A stretch of 64,000 nt of DNA from Candidatus Nitrosocosmicus agrestis (GCF_008389435.1 NZ_VUYS01000016.1:20366-84365); one strand, 5' to 3'; counted from the stretch's first letter, positions 19,676-29,223 are shown. Notes: generated by a model from the sequence alone, not told the origin. A program made the numbers and translations.

Positions 19676-19680
19676 TAAAG

Positions 19681-20566
19681 ATAATATACTTAGTATCGCT
19701 TTAACCTTCCCTCCAAACACTCAATTCAAATGAGAAGAAGTATCAATATTATAAATTAATAATATCAAAGAGCACCTGCAAAACGAATTTGAATGAATTA
19801 ATCGTGTATGGAATCAAGTATAAATCGTGCTATTTGAATTCGAATGCACATGTTAAATTCTTTGACACTATTGAATATATTTAGATAAGAACCTTCTATG
19901 TCAGATAAAATGTTAAATTTTGATTGATTGCATTCTTGGTCATATGTAATATAGAACCAGTAAAGAAGATTGAAGAAGAAAATGGTGGGGCAATAACATA
20001 GAATAGGACGAATTTTACAATTGCTGGAATACTTGTAAACAGGTTTGGATTCACCGCAGTCCCGGCAGATAATGGTGCTTCTGATCTTGAAATTGTGTTT
20101 AGCAATCGAAGATCCGTCCCAGACCTTAAAAAAAACTAGCACTTTTGAACATTCATTGGCAATAAAATTTCGCAAATTTGCTAACAAAGCCTTTGGAATT
20201 GACTTGGCACTAGAGGACCTCCGCCCCCTTTAAATGAACTTCTGGTAAACTTGTATGAAAAGAAATAGTTGAGAATAAATGAGATATTTATTTAGTCTTG
20301 TAACTTACATTTTTAGTTTATAGAATGCATAAAGAGGGAAATTTTTTTTGTGAATTGTTTCAAAACATACAAAAGATATCGTGTAATCTAAAACTTAATT
20401 CTAATATACTTTTGATCCGGTGTATACTTATTAGGCATTCATATGTTCTATTCCTTATGACTAATCCTTATCTTTTCTTACAAGTATATTTTTTTGAATC
20501 AATGGTATTAAGTAAGAATGAGAAAGCAGTTTCTTCAAATTGAGAAGTAAAGGGACGAGAATATAG
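19681..20566. other. Stretch with overlapping open frames, none convincing
   Basis: Open frames exist on both strands (minus 19798-20187, plus 20045-20233). The minus frame has a C-x2-C (IICRDCGESKPVYKYSSN) that might be a decayed zinc ribbon, but its start is unclear and the two strands compete. Probably a remnant. Confidence 0.4.
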
Positions 20567-21157
20567 ATGAACGATAACAAAACACCAGTGAGAAAATTGC
20601 GGCTGCAGGTACACATGTCTATTGATGGTTGTATCGCAGGACCAAACAACGAGATGGATTGGTTAATTTGGGATAATGGCTATTTAAAATACATCGACAA
20701 TATAACCGAATCAGTTGATACCATAATCATGGGACGAAAAATGGTTGATGGGTTTATTCCATTTTGGACGGAAGTAGCAAGCAAACCAGATAACCCCATG
20801 TATAAAATCGCTAAAAAGATGGTTGAAATTCCTAAAGTTGTATTCACTAAAACATTAAAGAAATCCGATTGGCAAAATACAGATATTGCAACAGGTGACC
20901 TTAGAGATGAAATTGCAAAATTAAAGAATCAAGATACTCGAGGAGATATCATAGTATACGGTGGGATATCTTTTGATTCCTCTCTAATTAAAGAAAAACT
21001 AATTGATGAGTTTTACTTATTTATTAATCCTATTGTATTGGGAAGTGGAAAAACTATATTCAAAGATACTGCAGAGATCCAAAAGCTTTCATTAATCGAA
21101 TCAAAGGTGTTTGATTGCGGTCTAGTTTTGCTCCACTATGAAGTAAAGAAAAATTGA
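20567..21157 (+). CDS. Dihydrofolate reductase / RibD C-terminal family protein
   Basis: A 196-residue cytoplasmic protein starting MNDNKTPVRKLRLQVHMSIDG. Family motifs: the first strand and M-S-(I/L)-DG turn, D-W-L near residue 33, TIIMGRKMVDGF (nucleotide-binding helix, about 52-63), KVVFTKTL, DIIVYGGISFDSSLI (about 123-137, NADPH contact), and LFINPIVLGSGKTIF. Such proteins are NAD(P)H-dependent reductases related to DHFR and the riboflavin reductase domain, often of unknown substrate (YyaP/YwjB type). No folate or riboflavin gene is adjacent, so the substrate cannot be inferred. Confidence 0.85.
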   Translation: MNDNKTPVRKLRLQVHMSIDGCIAGPNNEMDWLIWDNGYLKYIDNITESVDTIIMGRKMVDGFIPFWTEVASKPDNPMYKIAKKMVEIPKVVFTKTLKKSDWQNTDIATGDLRDEIAKLKNQDTRGDIIVYGGISFDSSLIKEKLIDEFYLFINPIVLGSGKTIFKDTAEIQKLSLIESKVFDCGLVLLHYEVKKN

Positions 21158-21198
21158 GAAGAAGATAAGATCCCATTTAATTTTACAGTTTTATTTGT

Positions 21199-21240
21199 TA
21201 GAATCGGATTCGACCTTGAACCGTATCTCCACATATCGCT
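21199..21240 (+). repeat. Dispersed intergenic repeat, copy 4 (truncated)
   Basis: TAGAATCGGATTCGACCTTG then AACCGTATCTCCACAT. Directly followed by the curlin-like gene remnant at 21273. Confidence 0.55.
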
Positions 21241-21272
21241 GAGTAATCACTTACACCTAGTAGGCGGACCGT

Positions 21273-21332
21273 AACAACATCAACGTCCAAAACCAAGAAA
21301 AATCTAGTAGTAACGCAGCAGCACAGAGCTAA
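21273..21332 (+). pseudogene. 3' remnant of a curlin-like repeat gene
   Basis: Reads NNINVQNQEKSSSNAAAQS and TAA, nearly identical to the C-terminus of the 143-residue proteins at 40971 and 60160. The rest of the gene is gone. A dispersed repeat copy lies immediately upstream, suggesting the deletion involved the repeat. Confidence 0.75.
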
Positions 21333-21584
21333 GTTCAAAACCATGATCTTTTTTTAATATGAATATTCAGTTATCAAGTATCCTTACAATATCCTTTGCA
21401 TTTAACATGTCCGTACTTAAAGTAAATATATTAATAAAGCCTAGCCCATCTATAGGCTAATAGATATTTATGTCCTCCTTATATGGTAAGATATAATGCT
21501 TCTCTCATAATATTCTTTGTTGTTTTCTAGCTCAAATTAACACTAGATCTGTCAATATGTTATCATGAGAATGATTGATACTTG

Positions 21585-21655
21585 TATTAGAACCCTATTA
21601 CCAGAGGGAACTTTATCCCCACGCGGCCAAACTAGATGATACTATATTATGGTAA
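21585..21655 (+). repeat. Dispersed intergenic repeat, copy 5 (near consensus)
   Basis: TATTAGAACCCTATTACCA, GGGAACTTTATCCCCACGCG, GCCAAACTAGATGATACTA and ending ATGGTAAAA. The TTACCA near the start and TGGTAA near the end form short terminal inverted repeats. Confidence 0.75.
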
Positions 21656-21832
21656 AAACATATGATTCATCGTCATTGAAGCCTTCATCAAACTTCCATG
21701 TCAAATTGGATCAAAATTCTATTCACTTTTGAACTTCATCTGTCATCATATCTTATTATTGTCTAATAACATCCAAATGTTGATTTGGTCTTCTTAAATA
21801 AAGGCACAACTCATCTTTAATGAAGAGATAAA

Positions 21833-22597
21833 ATGGATTCGCACAATGAAGATGTGATTTCAGAGTTTACAAAACAAGCATCTACTTCTCATAATATTTT
21901 TTCACATTCTAATGATTATAGTTTAAACCTTATGATTAGATTTAGTGAACCCACTCCTTACGATACTGTTTTAGATGTTACATGTGGAAATGGAACTGTT
22001 GCATTTGAATACGCGAAGCTTGCAAAGCATGTAACTGGAATAGATATAACCCCTTCGATGATCGAACGTGCAAGGATTATCCAAAATGAAAGGCACTTAG
22101 ACAACATGGATTGGAAGATTAGAGATATCTCTACGTTGCCCTTTAAGGATAATTTTTTTTCAATAGTTGTTACTAGAGGAAGTTTGCATCACTTAATTGA
22201 TTCAAATAAAGTTATTGAGGAAATGTATCGGGTATGCCAACCAGGTGGAAAAATCTTAGTCACAGATATTACAGTTGATGAGAACAAACAGTACGATTTC
22301 AATAGTATCGACAAAGTGAAAGTGTTTTCATATACTAAGGCGTTAACACTTGAAGACATACGAGAAAAGAAGAAGAGTTTATGGGCGATCAATATACGAT
22401 CAGAACAATTTGATTCAAAAAGGAACCTGAAAATGAGTTTATCATCATCTAATATCAAACCTGAAAGGTTAAATAAAAATATCCCACTTAAACCGGATTT
22501 AGATATTAATAACATAGGCAGAAAAAGTCAGGCAGTAGATGACCATGTTCATCATCATCTTCCAATATCAACGGTCATGGGAATAAAGGAAAAATGA
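21833..22597 (+). CDS. Class I SAM-dependent methyltransferase
   Basis: A 254-residue protein. Motif I is VLDVTCGNGTVAFEYAK (about residues 44-60), then acidic-strand motif VTGIDITPSMIERAR, DISTLPFKDNFFSIVVTRGSLHHL (motifs II/III) and a C-terminal strand RVCQPGGKILVTDI. This is the UbiE/YcgJ type with a D-V-x-CGNG variant also seen in the gene at 55927. After about residue 150 the usual C-terminal cap is replaced by a charged, low-complexity tail ending in a His-rich segment (VDDHVHHHLP), so substrate specificity cannot be guessed. No substrate gene is adjacent. Confidence 0.8.
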   Translation: MDSHNEDVISEFTKQASTSHNIFSHSNDYSLNLMIRFSEPTPYDTVLDVTCGNGTVAFEYAKLAKHVTGIDITPSMIERARIIQNERHLDNMDWKIRDISTLPFKDNFFSIVVTRGSLHHLIDSNKVIEEMYRVCQPGGKILVTDITVDENKQYDFNSIDKVKVFSYTKALTLEDIREKKKSLWAINIRSEQFDSKRNLKMSLSSSNIKPERLNKNIPLKPDLDINNIGRKSQAVDDHVHHHLPISTVMGIKEK

Positions 22598-22906
22598 TCC
22601 TTGTTACTATTAATAGAAGATAATTGTTTTTCAATGCTATCAGAGATTTATAATCAACTACTGGTTGATTCCCTGCACATTTGTGACCTTTGTTGAAAGC
22701 AGACTCTCTTCAACCTTGAATCACTTCCAAACGGCTGAAAACTGTTTGTAATTTCTCAGATATTTTGTATCAAACTTTGACCACATGTCCACATGATATT
22801 ATTAATAGCGATTATGAAATACTTGTAATAAGGAAATACTGCTTAAAACACCTTTGATTCTAGAAAATACCTATAATTTTAAATTCATGTGCTATCAGGT
22901 TAAAAT
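22598..22906. other. Intergenic stretch
   Basis: No gene. CTTCAACCTTGAATCACTTCC near 22709 resembles the core of the dispersed repeat but is too degenerate to count. Confidence 0.35.
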
Positions 22907-23407
22907 ATGGAAAGCACAAACAATTCCATTATTGCCATAGCTGATCTGGAAGGGGACAGCGTATCAATAGTAGGAGATACTTATCGAATTATAATCGGAG
23001 GTGAGCAAACAGGTGGTGCTTATTCTCTTGTAGATATGTTGATTCCACCAAATGGTGGTCCACCACCTCATTCTCATGCCAAATTCCAAGAGGCATTTTA
23101 TGTAATGGATGGAGAGATTGAGGTAATTACGAAGAATAGAAAATATACTGCTTCAAAGGGTTCATATGTAAATATTCCGTTTTATGGACCAGTGCATAAA
23201 TTTACTAACAAAACAAAAAAGATAACCCATATGTTATGCTTTATTACGCCATCTGGTATGGAAAAAATGTTTAGAGAAATAGGAAAACCAGTTCCTGCAA
23301 ACACATTCTTACCCCCTTTACACATGACTTCCGAAGAACAAAAACGGGTTCAGAGTATTGCAGAAATGTATGGACAGAAATTATACCCTCCAGATTATTT
23401 GGATTAA
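22907..23407 (+). CDS. Cupin-domain protein (quercetinase-like)
   Basis: A 166-residue protein with one cupin barrel. Cupin motif 1 appears as PPPHSHAKFQEAFYVMDGEIEV: the H-x-H and downstream Glu are metal ligands. Motif 2 appears as GSYVNIPFYGPVHKFTN, with the last metal-ligand His in PVH. The tail MTSEEQKRVQSIAEMYGQK-like region is typical of quercetin-dioxygenase-type cupins of unknown substrate. All four expected ligands are present, unlike in the related broken gene at 29224. Function is probably a small-molecule dioxygenase or isomerase (inference). Confidence 0.85.
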   Translation: MESTNNSIIAIADLEGDSVSIVGDTYRIIIGGEQTGGAYSLVDMLIPPNGGPPPHSHAKFQEAFYVMDGEIEVITKNRKYTASKGSYVNIPFYGPVHKFTNKTKKITHMLCFITPSGMEKMFREIGKPVPANTFLPPLHMTSEEQKRVQSIAEMYGQKLYPPDYLD

Positions 23408-23500
23408 AATATCCAAGTTTTTTCGTTTTTTCTTTGATGGTTGTCCCAGTAAATTCATATATTATTTTATTACGTCTCGATTAACAAAATTAATTAATAC

Positions 23501-23570
23501 ATTAGAATCATACTACTACAGGGAACTTAATCCCCACGCGCCCAAACTAAATGATACCATATGTGGTAAT
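23501..23570 (+). repeat. Dispersed intergenic repeat, copy 6 (near consensus)
   Basis: ATTAGAATCATACTACTACA, GGGAACTTAATCCCCACGCG, CCCAAACTAAATGATACC, ending TGTGGTAATGA. Confidence 0.75.
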
Positions 23571-23851
23571 GATATTCACTATCCTACGGGTTTGAATCTT
23601 ATCCTAATATGCCCAAACTAACTCCTGAATTATCAGGCAAGGCTAGTACGGCACAAACCCTCACGGATGAGACATGTGTTCTAAATTTTTGGATCTTTGC
23701 TCTATGGAACAGGTTTGTATCTGAAAAGTTTGTGTTTAATTTGAAAATTTACTATATTTATGAATTATTGCAGTATACATTTACACTCTTGCTGATTTTT
23801 ATATTATGGAATTTATAAGCATTCTATGATTAATCTATATAAAATTAAAAT

Positions 23852-23856
23852 GGAGG
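23852..23856 (+). promoter_or_regulatory. Strong ribosome binding site deciding a TTG start
   Basis: GGAGG lies 11 nt before TTG 23868, supporting that codon as the start of the VOC protein; no in-frame ATG exists nearby. Confidence 0.6.
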
Positions 23857-23867
23857 AAACCATTTAA

Positions 23868-24347
23868 TTGCAGAACGTACAAAGAATAAGCCCGTTTCTG
23901 TGGTTTGAAAATCAAGCTGAGGAAGCAGCCAATTTTTATATATCGATTTTTAAAAATTCCAAAGTTGATAAAGTTAGTTATTATGGAGATGCAGGCCCTG
24001 GACCAAAAGGCAGTGTTATGGCCATATCTTTTGAGCTTGATGGTCAAAGATTTGTAGCACTAAATGGCGGGACTCCATCAAAATTCACAGAATCAATATC
24101 TTTTATGGTAAGTTGTGATACCCAACAGGAAGTAGGTGAATATTGGGACAAACTATCGACTGGAGGTCAAAAGATACAATGCGGCTGGTTGAAGGATAAA
24201 TATGGTATATCGTGGCAAATTACGCCAGTAGTTTTGATGGAAATGCTAAGTGATCCTAATCCTAAAAAATCTCAAAAAGTGATGGAGGCAATGCTTCAAA
24301 TGGAAAAAATTGATATAAAAAAAATAAAAGATGCCTACAGTCAATAA
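23868..24347 (+). CDS. VOC (glyoxalase-superfamily) protein, PhnB / 3-dmu-9_3-mt type
   Basis: A 159-residue protein starting with TTG, supported by GGAGG upstream. Family motifs: ISPFLWFENQAEEAANFYISIF (first beta-alpha unit, about 6-27), GSVMAISFELDGQRFVALNGG (about 49-69), SISFMVSCDTQQEVGEYWDKL (about 77-97) and CGWLKDKYGISWQITPVVL (about 107-125). This is the family often labelled 3-demethylubiquinone-9 3-methyltransferase-like or PhnB-like. Members are usually metal-binding dimers of unknown substrate. Here Glu/His ligands are not clearly preserved. It ends 86 bp before an IS6-type remnant. Confidence 0.85.
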   Translation: MQNVQRISPFLWFENQAEEAANFYISIFKNSKVDKVSYYGDAGPGPKGSVMAISFELDGQRFVALNGGTPSKFTESISFMVSCDTQQEVGEYWDKLSTGGQKIQCGWLKDKYGISWQITPVVLMEMLSDPNPKKSQKVMEAMLQMEKIDIKKIKDAYSQ

Positions 24348-24432
24348 TTAAATCGATGATAATATAATGAATTTATTTCTTAAATTCAATTTTATTGTCT
24401 TGTTGATATTAAATGATCTTATTTACCTTTAA

Positions 24433-25122
24433 GGTGCTGTTAACTTAGCGTTTATCATCTCCTTATTGTGATAGTTGACAAATAGATTCAGCCAGTTCCT
24501 CGCATGTTTTAGTTTGCAGTTCTTTCTTTTGCATGGAAAGTAGTCGTCAATGCATTTGGTTCTGTCTTTGATGTACTGCACAGTTCTTTCGATAATGCTT
24601 TTCTCTTCTTTGTAAAAAAAGAATGCAAATGGTGTTTCAGTTTCAAAAACTTGCAAGCCATCGGGTACCATGTACCGCCATCTGTGGGTACTGGATGTTT
24701 TCTGTGTATCTTGACCAAATCCAAAAGATATCGTTTGGCAACAAACATGTATCTTTCCTTGGATATATTGGCAAAATAAGTGCGAGAATTTCCCTGTTTT
24801 TTTTTTTGGTTCTATAGATCCAGAGCCAATATGTACTCTGACCCCACCTTGATTAGCGTCTCTTCTATACAATGGATTCTACGATCTTCTTTTTCCTTGA
24901 AGATACTTCTTTGGATGGTACTTTTGAACTCAATTCCAGATTGAGGCGTAATTCCGGTTGACAAAACATGACTGCCTTTTTAAAACACACCATAATGATA
25001 GCCCTGAAAAATACAAATACAGACCATAGCATACATATTCTGAAGGTGTTGTGTTTCTAGTCTTCACACAAAAGAGATAGAACATCTTCAAGCTATAGAC
25101 TTGTCGTTAAATGAACAGAACC
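24433..25122 (-). mobile_element. Decayed IS6-family insertion sequence (both ends present)
   Basis: The ends are near-inverted repeats of IS6 type: GGTGCTGTTAACTTAGCG at 24433 and, on the minus strand from 25122, GGTTCTGTTCATTTAACGA. The minus strand encodes a frameshifted transposase: KRYLLDLVKIHRKHPVPTD, GGTWYPMACKFLKLKHHLHS and SIIERTVQYIKDRTKCIDDY, in shifting frames. Total length 690 bp fits a compact archaeal IS6-type element. Flanking octamers (ACCTTTAA, ATAATTCT) do not match, so no target duplication survives. It is inactive. Confidence 0.75.
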
Positions 25123-25148
25123 ATAATTCTCATTGAATACATATAAAA

Positions 25149-26234
25149 GTGAATTGTTTTCTAATATATGTGAATTCGATAAATAGCCCGGATATCGAAA
25201 TTCATCCAAACAAAACAATCATTTCATTATATGAGTCTAATATTCCAGTTGAAACGATTGCATTGCAGCTAGACTTGAGTATAGAAGAGATTAAAGCCGC
25301 GATAGTGACATATCGAGATATAAACAAAGCTAAGGAAGAATCAGTTCTGCAGGCATCAAAAGTACCTAAATTAGGCATGTTGTTACTAGATACTGTTTTT
25401 GATATCGAATCTGCGATCAAAGATGCTCAAAAAAGAACATGGTATAATATTAAGGTGAAATCTGAATTCAATATTTCCCAGGAAAAGACACAAGAACTAT
25501 TGGAGAGCTTTATCGGTACAAATGTTATATTAGTGATATTGCATATAGATCTTGTAGGTTCTACCGACCTTTCAATGAATTTGCCTCTTAAGAGGCTTGT
25601 TCCAATAATACAGGCATTTACTCAAGAAATGTCTCTGGTAATAGAGGCTTACGGTGGATATGTTTTAAAGTATGTTGGAGATGCAATTATGTGCTTCTTT
25701 TTTACAGAAAAAGATGATCTATATCTTCCCTGTACAAATGCTGTTGCTTGTGCCTATTCAATGATAACCATAATTCAAGAAGGGATGAACACTATTTTAG
25801 AATCAAATGGTTATACAGAACTGGGTGTAAGAATAGGCATTGATATAGGAGAAAACGCAATAGTCCAATATGGTTTGAGACCGGAGACAGTAACTATTAC
25901 TGAAAACGTTACTGGTATCAATACAATTCAAAATAGAGAGAAAGGCGACAATAAAGTGAATCAAGATAATAATATTAGAAAGAAAAACGACATTACAGTT
26001 CATAAAAAACCACACTTAGACATTATAGGGTATACAATAAATATCGCTTCGAAAATGACAAATTTTGCAAAGCCAAATCAAATAATCATAGGAGAGGAAG
26101 TTTATGGAAACCTTGACATCCAAACCAAAAGCAAGTTTAAAAAACTAAATATTAGAAACATTGATTGGAATTATGTAAATAACGCTACTGGAAATACCTA
26201 TGAGCTATATGTAGATAATAGTGTTCAAAAGTAG
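25149..26234 (+). CDS. Class III nucleotide cyclase with N-terminal HTH-like region
   Basis: A 361-residue protein. Residues about 22-55 (IISLYESNIPVETIALQLDL...) resemble a sigma-type helix-turn-helix. The catalytic domain runs from about 125 to 335, with metal-binding D134 (HIDLVGST) and D178 (KYVGDAI), ATP-selecting K174 and D291, and N298. As in the 11182 cyclase, the transition-state Arg is Lys (K302 in NIASK). A charged 45-residue insertion (about 245-288) sits before the last motif. The GTG start lies only 27 bp from the end of the IS6 remnant, so the original promoter or first codons may have been displaced; GTG 25170 is an alternative. Confidence 0.8.
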   Translation: MNCFLIYVNSINSPDIEIHPNKTIISLYESNIPVETIALQLDLSIEEIKAAIVTYRDINKAKEESVLQASKVPKLGMLLLDTVFDIESAIKDAQKRTWYNIKVKSEFNISQEKTQELLESFIGTNVILVILHIDLVGSTDLSMNLPLKRLVPIIQAFTQEMSLVIEAYGGYVLKYVGDAIMCFFFTEKDDLYLPCTNAVACAYSMITIIQEGMNTILESNGYTELGVRIGIDIGENAIVQYGLRPETVTITENVTGINTIQNREKGDNKVNQDNNIRKKNDITVHKKPHLDIIGYTINIASKMTNFAKPNQIIIGEEVYGNLDIQTKSKFKKLNIRNIDWNYVNNATGNTYELYVDNSVQK

Positions 26235-26769
26235 ATTTTTGGTGTTAATAGTGTTGAATACATATGTTAACTATGCTTGATAAAAAAATTTCAAATTCAA
26301 TCAAAGCCCCGTATATCTTTCTGAGTTTATATAATAAAATCCCTAAATGTATTAGAACCTTATAATCAGTAGGAACTTAATCCCCACGCGCCCAAACTAA
26401 ATGATACTAAATATGGTAATGGAAGTCTATTTTGATGTAATCTTAGCGATTTCTTTACTCAAAATTTGTTTAATGATATAAAACTCGGTCTGAATCAATT
26501 TTCATACATATTCTAAAGCTACTAGAATAAAAAATGAAATATTGTGCCAGATGTCAATGTATTCGGTGTTGTCATTATAATACATCATAAAACGGAAGAA
26601 TCCAGGATGATGAAGTCATAACAACATTGATTGAAAGAGATTTCATAAATTTAAGATTTTAAAAAGAAAGTAGGGGAAGAATCGATTCAATCTATTGTAA
26701 ATGATCTAGATTTATCGTATTAACTTAACAAAGAAGGGAAATATGAATAAAAAAATCTATACCAACCAC
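26235..26769. other. Intergenic region
   Basis: Apart from repeat copy 7 nothing is recognised. Confidence 0.4.
26349..26422 (+). repeat. Dispersed intergenic repeat, copy 7 (near consensus)
   Basis: TATTAGAACCTTATAATCAG, AGGAACTTAATCCCCACGCG, CCCAAACTAAATGATACTAA, ATATGGTAATGG. Confidence 0.75.
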
Positions 26770-27021
26770 TTATTTGCAGCTGCCGTGGGTCCAGCCTACT
26801 TCATATCCTTTACCGAAGTCGCCTGCATACTTTGATTTTGGTAAGCATTTATCATGATCAAACCAACCGCCTTTACAACCCTCAATCCAATCACTAGATT
26901 TTCCTGTCTGGGCGGAACAAGAAAATGATGCAGCATCTGCATTTTGAATCATTATCAATGGAGTTAATGCCATCGATGCGACTGCTATAGCAATAAATAA
27001 TAACCTTATTTTAGTATCCAT
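26770..27021 (-). CDS. Small secreted Cys protein, orphan third member of the family
   Basis: An 83-residue protein with a signal peptide ending NADAA (about residues 1-31). The mature part holds four cysteines: FSCSAQTGKSSDWIEGCKGG, WFDHDKCLPKS and the terminal VGWTHGSCK. Paralogues at 43233 and 57531 share the W-x-D-H-D-(H/K)-C and GW-x-HGSCK motifs. Those two each face a CHRD gene; this copy does not. Two disulfides are likely. Function unknown. Confidence 0.75.
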   Translation of the reverse strand: MDTKIRLLFIAIAVASMALTPLIMIQNADAASFSCSAQTGKSSDWIEGCKGGWFDHDKCLPKSKYAGDFGKGYEVGWTHGSCK

Positions 27022-27532
27022 TGCCTTTGATATAGTAGTCTACTATAAAAATATTATGAGATATTTCACTATTTGATCTTTCAAGATGGAAGACCTATAA
27101 TTATTATTGAATTATAAGATAAATTTCACTTTTAGGGTTAAAAAAATATCAGGATCGTATGGGAGGAATGCCAGACGGATATCTTTGTATTCTATGAAAT
27201 TTGCTAATACATTCAAGTTACCCATTGTTTCATATATTTTACCCTAGAGTTCTACCACTGGGAACTTAATACCCATGCACCAAACCTGAAGATACCTAAT
27301 ATAGTAATGAGAATTTATCGATACAAATATCTCGTATTCTTTTAGTCCCGACCTGATTTTATTATCGATTTTTGCGATATTCTCTGGACCCTAAATAATT
27401 TCTTTTTTCTTCAGGTAGGGTGTCAGAAGTTTTCAAAGATATTGAGTAATCAAAGATTAATCCATAAAAAGATTCAATTTAATTTCGATGATGCGGGAGA
27501 GTTTGCATACATATAGATCATGAAACTTCAAT
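27022..27532. other. Intergenic region
   Basis: Contains repeat copy 8; nothing else recognised. Confidence 0.4.
27246..27310 (+). repeat. Dispersed intergenic repeat, copy 8
   Basis: TAGAGTTCTACCACT, GGGAACTTAATACCCATGCA, CCAAACCTGAAGATACC, TATAGTAATGAG. Confidence 0.65.
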
Positions 27533-28513
27533 TTAATCACTGGTAGCAACCTTTAAACTCATCACTTCATTCCAATATTTTTCAAAAACTATTTCTTGCA
27601 CGAAAATGATGGATTCCTCAGTAGTAAAATACCCCATCATTTGATTAGATGGTTTAATACTACATCGCAGCATCGATTTCCCATCGCTTATTACAGTGAA
27701 TTCGCTATACTTATTCAATAGATGCGAAAATTCATACTCTATTTGCTGATCCAAACCTAAGCCATTAATAAAATTGAATTTACTTTTGATATCCCGATCA
27801 ACATTGTTGGATAGGATTCTAATTCTTACTCCTCGTTTTAATAAAACCGAAATTTGACTTAGAAAATCAGTGGTCAAGATTATTAGATTTAGTAGTTTTG
27901 AGGAGGAAATCAGTAACAATTCATTTCTACTTTGTTGTATTAGTAAGTCTATTTGTTTCTTGATTTCCTTAGCGTTTGTTAATGAGTTTTGATAGTCAGG
28001 AATACTTTGATATTCTAACTCTTTAGTCCGGGTGGATAAGGGTATTGCTATATCCCACATCTTATTAAATAGATCTTGCTGTCGATCTACTAGTGCTTTG
28101 GAATTGCTCCATAATGTTTGATCTGGTTGTTCGCTCTCTTTGTGAAAAATAAAAACCATATATGCTCTCTCATCAAAAATTCCAAAGTTGCCCTTTATTT
28201 CATCTATATGTTTGATTTCATGGAATTTTATTGTGTTTATGAAGTCGATATTTTCCTTATTTACATCTACTATCATTCTTGCTTTAATCCCATTTTCCTC
28301 AATTTTTCTGTCGATCATATCAATCCCCTCCTTGAAATATTTCAATATGAAACTATACACTAGGGGATCAATGACTGTGTCATATCCTTTTTCTGTTATG
28401 CTGATAGAATCAACTACCATTTCAAGCATCATTTTGGGATCAGCAATTACATCCGTGATTTGAGGATGGCGGTATTTGGATTCTTTTAATTGACGAAAGG
28501 TTAATTCGTCCAC
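27533..28513 (-). CDS. Standalone sensor-domain protein (intact copy of a three-copy family)
   Basis: A 326-residue soluble protein. The N-terminal half (about 1-150) starts with LTFRQLKESKYRHPQITDVI and contains ARMIVDVNKENIDFI and GNFGIFDERAYMVFIFHKE. A central helix follows, with DRQQDLFNKMWDIAIP and TKELEYQ. The C-terminal half (about 185-320) has QQSRNELLLISSSKLL and LLKRGVRIRILSNN, and ends VQEIVFEKYWNEV. The RILSNN strand and alternating layout resemble the phospholipase-D-like ligand domain of TrmB-type proteins and the input halves of many Nitrososphaerales histidine kinases. No kinase, PAS or DNA-binding domain is attached, so it may act in trans. Broken paralogues lie at 28779 and 30131. 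Confidence 0.7.
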   Translation of the reverse strand: MDELTFRQLKESKYRHPQITDVIADPKMMLEMVVDSISITEKGYDTVIDPLVYSFILKYFKEGIDMIDRKIEENGIKARMIVDVNKENIDFINTIKFHEIKHIDEIKGNFGIFDERAYMVFIFHKESEQPDQTLWSNSKALVDRQQDLFNKMWDIAIPLSTRTKELEYQSIPDYQNSLTNAKEIKKQIDLLIQQSRNELLLISSSKLLNLIILTTDFLSQISVLLKRGVRIRILSNNVDRDIKSKFNFINGLGLDQQIEYEFSHLLNKYSEFTVISDGKSMLRCSIKPSNQMMGYFTTEESIIFVQEIVFEKYWNEVMSLKVATSD

Positions 28514-28778
28514 TATATTGCTTTGTCAATACATTTTATTAAAAAGTTTCATAGTCTATTCCGAATTATCAGATTTTGTTTTGTATACATTTGCTTATAT
28601 TCTTGTACGATTTTATCGACCAAGATTTGTGCTCTGTAAACAAAGTTTTATTTTGATTTCGAAATTATATATCTCCAATTTATTGAATCTAATCATTGGA
28701 GTATGTTCAATCACAAATAGAATATATGCAAATTTCTTGAATCAGCAATTATCATTGCAATTACGATGTTTATAGCAA

Positions 28779-29221
28779 ATGAAATTAGTTTATAGTTTTG
28801 TGGAGGACTCAACGGCCAATCAATTGATTGCATCTAAAATGCGATATCCTGTAATAACTGATATAATACTGATCCTTATCTAATGGATAAAATCGTCCGT
28901 AGAGGTTTACCACACATTAAAAAGGGTCATCAGACAGTATGGAACCCTGCAATATTTGATTCTGCTTACAAATACTTTCAAGATGGATTTAGAATAGTTG
29001 AAAAACAAATTGAGAACAAGGAAATTCGATTAGACCTAATAGTTAAAACCACACCTGAAAATGTCGAAAGAGTGAGATCTTTAACCTTTCCAAATTTGCG
29101 TAACGTAGATAATCTACTGAGAAATATGGCTATTGCAAGCCCGGTTGGATCCTATAATATACTTTTAACTAATTTTTTAAATCAAAATAATCGATATCAA
29201 AGTTATAGTCGAATTGCTTAG
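28779..29221 (+). pseudogene. Truncated, frameshifted copy of the sensor-domain family
   Basis: From ATG 28779 it reads STANQLIASKMRYPVITDII, matching the family N-terminus. After a frameshift near 28880 it continues GHQTVWNPAIFDSAYKYFQD and IRLDLIVKTTPENVERV up to about family residue 120, then stops at TAG 29219-29221. The C-terminal two thirds are missing. It is divergent from the intact 27533 gene, 265 bp away. Confidence 0.65.
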
Positions 29222-29223
29222 GG

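Larger units (their letters stand above)
23408..23867. other. Intergenic region between cupin and VOC genes
   Basis: Holds repeat copy 6. Open frames here (23358-23621, 23609-23818) run through the repeat and are not genes. Confidence 0.4.

Noticed and set aside
19798-20233. Overlapping open frames on both strands, one with C-x2-C
   Set aside because: The strands compete, no start signal or family pattern is clear, and the region is otherwise decayed.
24425-25130. Target-site duplication around the IS6-type copy
   Set aside because: The flanking 8-mers differ (ACCTTTAA and ATAATTCT).
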